In this document: one piece after another, positions 6,509 to 12,266 of the stretch
How positions within the stretch are numbered: position 1 is the stretch's first letter
Layout of the letters: each line of letters opens with the position of its first letter
Source: Phycisphaerae bacterium
GTDB taxonomy: Bacteria > Planctomycetota > Phycisphaerae > Phycisphaerales > SM1A02
DNA: 12,266 nt
Reading direction: 5' to 3'
Assembly (NCBI GenBank): GCA_018665385.1
Contig: JABJDN010000152.1
Span: 1 to 12,266 of the forward strand
Program-made: the position numbers and the translations under genes
The notes under the pieces: model-generated
What the model was told of the DNA's origin: nothing
What the model saw: the letters and a program-made list of their open reading frames with translations, nothing else
Database searches by the model: none

Positions 6509-8359
6509 ATGAATACAAAAAATACAATTAGCGAAAATGTTGCCGTTGTTCGAAGCGGGGTTACTACAACAACTGGAGTACTTTTTTTATTGGGGGCTAT
6601 TACGGGCTCGCTTGTACTCGCGGGAACCAAGCTTGGTTTGTACTCCCACGCTCCAGGTTGTGGTGTAGATAGTGGGTGTAACGCAATAGCAAGTGGGCCA
6701 TGGGGAAGTATTCCTGGTCTTAGGTGGCCAGTTTCTTTTATTGGGGTCGCTTGGTTTGGTGCGCTTTTAGGAGTGTGGTTATGCCGAGCATCGCTTCTCC
6801 ATAGGTTTTCTTTGATTGTGCGCCTAGGTGTCGCGGGGTCTTGTGGCTTCTTTATTGTAATGTTTTTTATTGGACATTTTTGTGTATGGTGCGCCGTCGC
6901 CCATGTATGTAACATTTGTTTTTGGGTGGTTGTTGAATTTTCGTCTCGAAAGTGTTTACCCTCTTGTAACAGTGATGGTAGTAAGGCGTGCCCAGTAAGG
7001 CCATTCGTGTTATATTTTGTGTTGATAACAGCGGTGCTTGGAATTACCCAGTTTTGGAGTGGTTCTTTTCAACAAAAAACAGATGAACTTGCGGGAAGGG
7101 TAAATGTGGGTGAAATACTTGCTGGTAATGCCAACGGGTCTACCTTGCGGTTACTGGAATCTAGGCGCCAATTTGGCCCTCAAGGCGCGCCTGTAGAAAT
7201 TGTTATTTTCACAGACTACCAGTGTCCCGACTGTAAGCGGTACGAGAAAGAATTGGCAAAAATAGTTGAGAATCGCGATGATGTTTCGTTATCGGTAAAG
7301 CATTTTCCAATGTGCGCCGATTGCAATACGTTTATGAACGGAAGAACTTTGCATGGGAATGCGTGTTGGGCTGCGAGGGCTGTTGAGGCTGCAGCTATTC
7401 TTGATGGTCAAAGTGGCTGGGAACGAATGCATACGTGGATGTTCGAACAAGGTGGTAGTTTTACTGACCAAACATTTGAGGCGGATTTGCTGGGTCTTGG
7501 TTTTGACCCTGCTATTTTTGTACCGCTTATGATGAGTGACGAAACTCTTATTCTTGTGCAAGACGATGTTAAAGACGCTGTTGAGCTCGGTATTTCCTTT
7601 ACACCTATGGTATTTATAAATGGGGTTGAGTACCTTTGGTATTACAAGGGGCAACAAGAACCTATTCCATCACTTGTTGAAAAAGCTGCAAGTGCTGTAA
7701 AAAATGGCGGTGGTGTTACTGCGCCCTTAAACGCCGCTGGAAAATTATATGGAGATTGGCGTCGTGGAAAAGTATATTCTCCACCAGGGGGTGAGGGCCT
7801 GGCCTGGAGGGGCACTGGTCCTGTTGAAATTATTGTTTGGGGTGATTATCAAGAGCCGTATACGAAGGAGTTGAACTCGGAAATTGCCGTGTTGTTAGAA
7901 CGTTATGGGGATAAGGTTTCGTTTGCTTTCCGCTACTTCCCTATCGACGAATCTTGTAATAGTGGTGTTTCTGGCTACACAATAAAAAACGAAGGATCCT
8001 GTTATTTATCAAAACTTGTAGAAGCGGTGTTTGTTATGGGTGGGGTTGACGCGCGATGGGAAATGCATGATTGGATAATGAGCCAGGGTAGACCAATAAA
8101 CCCGGGTGTTGCTACTGCGTTTGCGGCTGGTATTGTTAAAGAAGACACAAAGACTGTTCGCGCTGTCACAAACAGTGCAGAGGTAGGTAATAGAATGCGG
8201 CTTGATATATTGTCGAAGAACCAAGTGAGAAAGCGTGGCGTCCCCACGCTTACTATTGGTGGAAAGCTGGTTCCTAAGTGGAGGGATGATTCTGTTGATG
8301 CGCAAACACTGCTTCAGGGTATCGTTGATGAGGCTGGTTCAGAACCCACAAGTAAATAA
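6509..8359 (+). CDS. VKOR - DsbA - degenerate DsbA membrane fusion (disulfide-bond formation)
   Basis: A 616-aa fusion predicted to make disulfides in envelope proteins using quinone. Residues about 20-185 form a VKOR-like membrane domain with five hydrophobic segments: loop cysteines Cys51 and Cys57, Ser62, and active-site CVWC (125-128) at the outer end of segment 4. Residues about 186-395 are a DsbA-type thioredoxin fold with CPDC (239-242), HFPMCADCN (265-273), HGNACWAARAVEAA (282-295) and cis-Pro in FTPMVFING (Pro366). Residues about 437-610 repeat the fold (PVEIIVWGDYQ, YFPIDESCN, a WEMHDW helix, GVPTLTIGG with Pro579), but the CxxC position reads EPYT (449-452), so this copy is presumably not redox active. 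VKOR partly replaces DsbB. ATG 6509, 2 nt after argS, is chosen; an open extension back to 6380 lies inside argS. The last 46 nt overlap the gene on the other strand. Confidence 0.92.
   Translation: MNTKNTISENVAVVRSGVTTTTGVLFLLGAITGSLVLAGTKLGLYSHAPGCGVDSGCNAIASGPWGSIPGLRWPVSFIGVAWFGALLGVWLCRASLLHRFSLIVRLGVAGSCGFFIVMFFIGHFCVWCAVAHVCNICFWVVVEFSSRKCLPSCNSDGSKACPVRPFVLYFVLITAVLGITQFWSGSFQQKTDELAGRVNVGEILAGNANGSTLRLLESRRQFGPQGAPVEIVIFTDYQCPDCKRYEKELAKIVENRDDVSLSVKHFPMCADCNTFMNGRTLHGNACWAARAVEAAAILDGQSGWERMHTWMFEQGGSFTDQTFEADLLGLGFDPAIFVPLMMSDETLILVQDDVKDAVELGISFTPMVFINGVEYLWYYKGQQEPIPSLVEKAASAVKNGGGVTAPLNAAGKLYGDWRRGKVYSPPGGEGLAWRGTGPVEIIVWGDYQEPYTKELNSEIAVLLERYGDKVSFAFRYFPIDESCNSGVSGYTIKNEGSCYLSKLVEAVFVMGGVDARWEMHDWIMSQGRPINPGVATAFAAGIVKEDTKTVRAVTNSAEVGNRMRLDILSKNQVRKRGVPTLTIGGKLVPKWRDDSVDAQTLLQGIVDEAGSEPTSK
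8314..8359. other. 46-bp tail-to-tail coding overlap
   Basis: The last 46 bp encode the C-terminus of the VKOR-DsbA fusion on plus (ending GSEPTSK) and the C-terminus of the sugar dehydrogenase on minus (ending SEPASSTIP). Both proteins keep recognisable family sequence up to just before the overlap (GVPTLTIGGKLV on one side, GKIYLLV on the other). Both reading frames therefore look genuine, and only the poorly conserved tails overlap. Confidence 0.85.
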
Positions 8360-9465
8360 ATTTTCCCTTTTCGCGCGTAGGGGTTTGGAAAACCGCACGC
8401 AAGTATTTCGCCAGTTTGTGTTTCACCAAACGAAGCAATAGAGAGCGGGGTTTGGTTGGCTATTCTTTTTGCACTTCGCTTTCCATCCTCGCTTTGGGGC
8501 ATGAGTACCCATATTTTTTTGCTTATATAATCCGAAAATATATACGCACCGATAAGTATTGGTATTTTTTCGCCCCTGTATACACATCCTCCGGTGATTG
8601 AGCCGCCAGAGCGTCTTCCATACTCGTGTATTGGTGGGGTGAATTTTTCTTCTGTCTCGCCTTGCTTTCCAAAAGGGTGTTTGCCTTCTCTGTGGTTCCA
8701 ACCGAAGTTTTCGCCGCCGGTCGCCACGTCCACTTCTTCCCAGGCGTTTTGCCCTACATCTCCAATCCAAAGCTCTCCACTCTGCCTATCGAAAGCCATT
8801 CTCCATGGATTGCGAAGCCCCCATGCCCAGATTTCCCCCCTGGCGTTTTCTTTGTCAACTAGTGGGTTCGATTTTGGAATTGTATATGTACCTGGCGACG
8901 AAACGTCTAGCCTTATCACCGTACCAAGCAGCGTGTTTGTGTTTTGACTGTTTCCGTGTGGGTCGTTTGCTGCGCCGCCATCCCCAATACCTAAATACAA
9001 TAGGCCATCTTTGCCGAATAAAACGGTGCCGCCATTATGGTTTCCCCATGGCTCGCTTACTTCTAATAGCACCTGTTCTGTTGTATTGTCAACCACGTCC
9101 TCATCCTTGTCTCTTGTAAATCTAGAAAGAACACCTCTTTTTGGATTCTGCGCTGAATACCAAACATACACCCAGCCATTTTCCCTGTAGTTCGGGTCGA
9201 ACACAAAAGAGAGGAGCCCTTCCTCGTCGTTTGTTATTTTTACCCTGTCTGTTATGTCTAGGAATATTGGTTTTTCTTTTGTATCTACGTCAAAGTTTGC
9301 TGATCGCACAAGGCCGTCTTTCTCTACTACATACATTGTTGACGGGTCTGATTCTTCAACAATAACCTGTATTGGCTCGTTAAAAATAAGACTTGTGTGA
9401 ACCGGTTTAAACTCAACGGTTGGTGATCCCGTGATCGACGCTAGTAAAAATAGTGTGATAAACAT
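8314..9465 (-). CDS. Secreted PQQ-dependent sugar dehydrogenase (GSDH/YliI-like beta-propeller)
   Basis: Soluble aldose (glucose/sorbosone) dehydrogenases oxidise aldoses to lactones in the periplasm with PQQ, passing electrons to the respiratory chain. The 383-aa protein shows the six-bladed propeller signatures: TMYVVEKDGLVR, EEGLLSFVFDPNY (81-93), GNHNGGTVLFGKDGLLYLGI (141-160, with the likely catalytic His143), GDGGAANDPHGN and WGLRNPWRMAFD (215-226, with the Arg218 region contacting PQQ). GDVGQNAWEEVD, VYRGEKIPIL and SFGETQTGEIL follow. A short hydrophobic N-terminus (residues 2-13) without a basic n-region looks like a weak signal peptide. ATG 9465 is fixed by an in-frame stop just upstream and by GGTGA directly before it. 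This start lies 25 nt inside the comEC 3' end, indicating translational coupling. No PQQ biosynthesis genes are in the window, and the true substrate is unknown. Confidence 0.9.
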   Translation of the reverse strand: MFITLFLLASITGSPTVEFKPVHTSLIFNEPIQVIVEESDPSTMYVVEKDGLVRSANFDVDTKEKPIFLDITDRVKITNDEEGLLSFVFDPNYRENGWVYVWYSAQNPKRGVLSRFTRDKDEDVVDNTTEQVLLEVSEPWGNHNGGTVLFGKDGLLYLGIGDGGAANDPHGNSQNTNTLLGTVIRLDVSSPGTYTIPKSNPLVDKENARGEIWAWGLRNPWRMAFDRQSGELWIGDVGQNAWEEVDVATGGENFGWNHREGKHPFGKQGETEEKFTPPIHEYGRRSGGSITGGCVYRGEKIPILIGAYIFSDYISKKIWVLMPQSEDGKRSAKRIANQTPLSIASFGETQTGEILACGFPNPYARKGKIYLLVGSEPASSTIP

Positions 9466-11759
9466 TTCACCATGGTAGCAGGGTTTTTAGAACCAACTAT
9501 GTGTATTTCTCCTGACTCTGATATTGTGGTTGTTATATCACCGTCGGTTGATGTCACATATCGCTCTGTGTTTAGTGGGATAATCCACCTGTCTTTTGAA
9601 TGCCTTGTTTTGTTTGTGGATTGAAGAACAATTTTTGGGCACAAAGAGTCTATAAAGAGTTGAGATTCTTTACTCCATTGTCCGTGGTGTGGTAACTCGA
9701 CAATGTCAGGTGTTAGTAGAGACGTGTCAAGGGAACGTATTGTGTGTTCATCTATATCGCCGGTGAATAGCACTTGTTTAGCGTTTGTAGTTAGCTGCAC
9801 AACTAACGATGTTGCGTTTTTTGTTGTGTGGGGTTTTTTGCTGTTTGGGGAAATTATTTTGAACACCAGTTCTCCTACCATTATTGTGGTGCCCCTTGAA
9901 ACTGTTTGTATTTGAATACCGCGCGCCTCCGCCATTCGGAGAATAATATGTAGTGGAACAGTTGCGTTTTTAACAGCTTGCGTAGTAAGACCAATTGTGT
10001 GAATTGGGACTGTGTCCATTAACGCGGGGATTCCGCCTATGTGGTCTAAATCTGCGTGGGTAATTAACAGCAAATCAATAGTTTTTACATTGGTTTTTTG
10101 CAGTGTTGGTATTATTTTTGTGAAACCTATATCAATATTGTTTCTGGATCCCGCGTCAATTACCACGGCGTGTTTGTTGTTTTGAATAACGTGAGAGGTG
10201 CCGTGTCCGACTTGAATTGTGGTAATAGTTGTGGTGGCGCTGCCGGCTGTGTCTGTTTTTTGTGTATAGATAATCAACGCAATGGTGGCTAGGTATATAA
10301 ATTTTCTTTTTGTGTACACCGTACACCACACAGCAAAAAGAATGAAAAACATGACCGATACTATTGCGGTTGGGTACACCGAATCAAAGTGTGTGTATGG
10401 TATTTTTTGGGTTGTCTCCGCCACACAGAGTAGTGCCGTTAGCCCGCACGACAAGGGAATTGTTGTGACCAAGAATGTTGTGTTTGTCAAAAAATACAAA
10501 AGTATGTTTATGCTTCCAAAAAATATAGCAATTGTTAAAACGCCGACAGCGGGGAGGTTTGAAATAATCCCAGACGGCGAGATAGTATGAAATACATAGG
10601 CAACTATGGGCGCCGAGGTGCACCAGGCACAAAGGCCCATTATCCACACGGTTACTATTTTTCGTTGGCATTGCACACGAGGGCTTGCTGTTGTGTTTTT
10701 TGGGCCAATAAAGGCCCATGTAAGTTGCGGGAGTAATACGCATAGGGCGCCGGCAACTAAAAATGTTAACTGAAACGAAACCGATTGTATTTGATTGGGG
10801 TCAATCAATAAAATTACAATAAGAACCACGCTCACAATACTAATGTTTTTACACCTGGCGTACAGAGAACCTGTGCAGTAGATGGCGAATCCCATACTAA
10901 CTGCGCGAATTAGTGGCGATCTAAGTTCCACAAATAAACATAAAAAAAGCGTAACCAACAAGAGGGCTAGTAATTTAGTAACCCTGTTCTTTTTTATACA
11001 GAAGATGTTAATCACTAACACAAAAAGTGCAACGTGCATTCCACTCATAGCGAGAATATGGGACATGCCTGATGTTCTAAACAGGTTTGCTATGTTTTTC
11101 CAACCACTATCTCTAACACCAAAAAATATAGCCTTGAATAGTGTGGTTTGTTGTGGGTCTAGTGCTTCGATTTGGAATAGTGGTTTTTTTTCAACCTTGG
11201 CCGTTTTGTATGTTGTATAAAATCTTGGGTGTTTTTTTTGTGTGCTTTTGATAAACCAGCCTGGGCACTGAAACACGTCGCCTTTTACTATGTCTGGTAT
11301 TCCCCGCATGACGACTGTTGCGGTTGTCGGGCGACCTCGGTGTACTGGAGATATGGATGCGAGAAACGCAACCTGTTGTTCCCTGTAGTCAAAAGGCGAC
11401 ATTTCATGTTGCTTGTTTTTGTGTATTTTTGGTGTTTCAAGAGCAGTAATATCAACTAGTACTAGTTTGTTTTGAGCGTATGGAAACCAGCCTTCGGTGT
11501 GCGGGGTAATTTGTGATCCTGCAAAACTCAAGAGTAGGGCGACGATTGAAAAGTCATATATTGTTTTCCTCTTGCTTGTTATCAAATTCAAAAGTAACCA
11601 AAAAAAAGAGAGTAAAAAGCAAACAAGAACGAACGACATGTGGTTTTCGATTGCGCCTGGGGTTGTGCCCATATATGAACCGGTGGCAACGGCTACTCCA
11701 ATTATTGAAACACCACTCCACTGTATAGGTGGTGGTTTTATTTTTAGTCTTTTGTGCAC
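9441..11759 (-). CDS. comEC: ComEC/Rec2 DNA-uptake channel protein
   Basis: Inner-membrane channel for single-stranded DNA entry during natural transformation. The 772-aa length matches B. subtilis ComEC (776 aa). In order: two or three hydrophobic segments (about 15-90), a soluble OB-like region (about 95-200) and the competence domain from about 200, with LFRTSGMSHILAMSGMHVAL (226-245) followed by many membrane segments up to about 500. A C-terminal metallo-beta-lactamase-like domain follows: IQVGHGTSHVI, VVIDAGS, THADLDHIGG (567-576, with His568, Asp570, Asp572 and His573), LFTGDID (about 664-670) and ELPHHG (688-693). The metal ligands look intact, so nuclease activity is plausible. The start is GTG at 11759; no good Shine-Dalgarno is visible. 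Membrane-region codons are A/T-rich compared with argS. The PQQ dehydrogenase starts inside its end. No other competence genes are in the window. Confidence 0.95.
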   Translation of the reverse strand: MHKRLKIKPPPIQWSGVSIIGVAVATGSYMGTTPGAIENHMSFVLVCFLLSFFWLLLNLITSKRKTIYDFSIVALLLSFAGSQITPHTEGWFPYAQNKLVLVDITALETPKIHKNKQHEMSPFDYREQQVAFLASISPVHRGRPTTATVVMRGIPDIVKGDVFQCPGWFIKSTQKKHPRFYTTYKTAKVEKKPLFQIEALDPQQTTLFKAIFFGVRDSGWKNIANLFRTSGMSHILAMSGMHVALFVLVINIFCIKKNRVTKLLALLLVTLFLCLFVELRSPLIRAVSMGFAIYCTGSLYARCKNISIVSVVLIVILLIDPNQIQSVSFQLTFLVAGALCVLLPQLTWAFIGPKNTTASPRVQCQRKIVTVWIMGLCAWCTSAPIVAYVFHTISPSGIISNLPAVGVLTIAIFFGSINILLYFLTNTTFLVTTIPLSCGLTALLCVAETTQKIPYTHFDSVYPTAIVSVMFFILFAVWCTVYTKRKFIYLATIALIIYTQKTDTAGSATTTITTIQVGHGTSHVIQNNKHAVVIDAGSRNNIDIGFTKIIPTLQKTNVKTIDLLLITHADLDHIGGIPALMDTVPIHTIGLTTQAVKNATVPLHIILRMAEARGIQIQTVSRGTTIMVGELVFKIISPNSKKPHTTKNATSLVVQLTTNAKQVLFTGDIDEHTIRSLDTSLLTPDIVELPHHGQWSKESQLFIDSLCPKIVLQSTNKTRHSKDRWIIPLNTERYVTSTDGDITTTISESGEIHIVGSKNPATMVKCLSHYFY

Positions 11760-11869
11760 CTGTGTCTATTTTCGCGTGCATTTAATTACATACAAATATA
11801 CGTGCGTTATTTCTTTATAGATAAATAGTTTCTTCTTGTTGGGTTGTCTTCTTTGGTGGTGTACACTTC
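11760..11869. promoter_or_regulatory. AT-rich divergent intergenic region, comEC/holB
   Basis: This 110-nt gap must hold promoters for both divergent genes. On the minus strand TATATT lies about 33-38 nt upstream of the comEC GTG. On the plus strand TATAGA (11816-11821) lies about 50 nt upstream of the holB start. Neither has a convincing -35 partner, and the TGTATTCTAC element of the other two divergent gaps is absent. Nothing RNA-like or palindromic was recognised. Confidence 0.25.
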
Positions 11870-12266
11870 ATGCTTATGAGTTCAATATTTGGTCAACAAC
11901 AAGCGGTACACGCGCTTGAGTCTGCGCTTAAGGGTGGTCGCCTGCACCATGCGTGGGTCTTTTCTGGGCCAAAAGGCGTGGGTAAACACCTTACAGCGCT
12001 GTGGTTTGCTGAAAGATTGCTTGGGCGTAGCAACTCTAGGGATTTGCACTGTATTTGCAAGGAAGATGTGACCTGGGCTCAAAATCCAGCACTACAAAAG
12101 CGTAAACAAACAAACATTCCTATTGACTTGCTGCGGGAGCGAATTGTTGGTGGCAAAACTTCGGATGGAAAAACACACGACTCGGTAGCTTTTAAAACCT
12201 CTTTTGAGGGTGGTAAAAAAGTTTTTATTATTGATGAGGCGGAGTTATTAGACGAGGCCGGTCAAA
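11870..12266 (+). CDS. holB: DNA polymerase III delta' subunit, 3' end outside window
   Basis: Clamp-loader subunit (stator) that helps place the beta sliding clamp on primed DNA. About 132 codons are present, open to the window edge. IFGQQQAVHALESAL and GRLHHAWVFSG are the typical AAA+ clamp-loader N-terminus. Walker A reads GPKGVGKH (33-40), with His in place of Ser/Thr after the lysine, a non-catalytic change common in delta' rather than DnaX. IPIDLLRERI matches the 'I.ID.IR.L' segment, and Walker B is VFIIDEAELL (118-127, Asp122-Glu123). The zinc module keeps only Cys61 and Cys63 where four cysteines are usual. ATG 11870 is chosen because GGTGGT (11855-11860) is about 10 nt upstream; ATG 11876, two codons in, is an alternative. 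It is divergent from comEC. A divergent DnaX-like protein is less likely. Confidence 0.88.
   Translation, partial: MLMSSIFGQQQAVHALESALKGGRLHHAWVFSGPKGVGKHLTALWFAERLLGRSNSRDLHCICKEDVTWAQNPALQKRKQTNIPIDLLRERIVGGKTSDGKTHDSVAFKTSFEGGKKVFIIDEAELLDEAGQ

Noticed and set aside
6457..6915. 152-codon minus-strand frame opposite the VKOR domain
   Set aside because: Its hydrophobic stretches mirror those of the VKOR membrane segments; no known domain.
8360..8601. Small plus-strand frames after the VKOR-DsbA stop
   Set aside because: They lie fully antisense to conserved propeller sequence of the sugar dehydrogenase and have no independent support.
11554..11781. ATG 11781 as a comEC start
   Set aside because: It is in a different frame from comEC and encodes no recognisable sequence; GTG 11759 is in frame and gives the usual length.
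1..12266. Possible mobile element, defence system or CRISPR array
   Set aside because: No transposase, integrase, toxin-antitoxin pair, nuclease/helicase cassette, direct-repeat array or tRNA attachment site is visible; all genes have housekeeping or metabolic assignments.

Overview
This window is a compact bacterial chromosome segment of moderate GC (mid-40s % by eye). It carries eight protein-coding genes and almost no non-coding DNA. No rRNA, tRNA, CRISPR array, insertion sequence, phage gene or defence gene was seen. Taxonomy cannot be fixed from this sequence. A class I fructose-bisphosphatase, a VKOR-DsbA fusion, a fused B12-domain/MeaB GTPase and a PQQ-type sugar dehydrogenase suggest an aerobic Gram-negative-like heterotroph, perhaps Myxococcota/Deltaproteobacteria-like; this is a weak inference. 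Shine-Dalgarno sequences are poor at nearly every start.

Layout. (1) 1-841, minus: 5' part of a thiolase, cut by the window edge. (2) 942-1922, plus: class I fructose-1,6-bisphosphatase, followed after 2 nt by (3) 1925-3487, plus: an MmgE/PrpD-family protein, probably 2-methylcitrate dehydratase. (4) 3484-4629, minus: a cobalamin-binding domain fused to a MeaB-type GTPase; its stop codon interlocks with that of gene 3. (5) 4677-6506, plus: arginyl-tRNA synthetase, followed after 2 nt by (6) 6509-8359, plus: a VKOR-DsbA-DsbA-like membrane fusion. (7) 8314-9465, minus: a secreted PQQ-type sugar dehydrogenase, overlapping gene 6 tail to tail and starting inside the end of (8) 9441-11759, minus: ComEC. 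(9) 11870-12266, plus: 5' part of holB (DNA polymerase III delta'), cut by the window edge.

How the genes may work together (inference). The left third is acyl-CoA and propionate metabolism plus gluconeogenesis. Thiolase releases acetyl- or propionyl-CoA. The PrpD-type enzyme belongs to the methylcitrate route. The B12/MeaB fusion would supply and maintain cobalamin for a methylmalonyl-CoA-type mutase whose large subunit is not here. FBPase would send the resulting C3/C4 carbon to hexose. The right part combines translation (argS), envelope disulfide formation (VKOR-DsbA), periplasmic sugar oxidation, DNA uptake (ComEC) and replication (HolB).

The most notable points are the two unusual fusions and an identical near-symmetric 10-mer, TGTATTCTAC, in both left-hand divergent gaps. 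That 10-mer offers a -10 element on each strand. I see no convincing wholly new multi-gene system.
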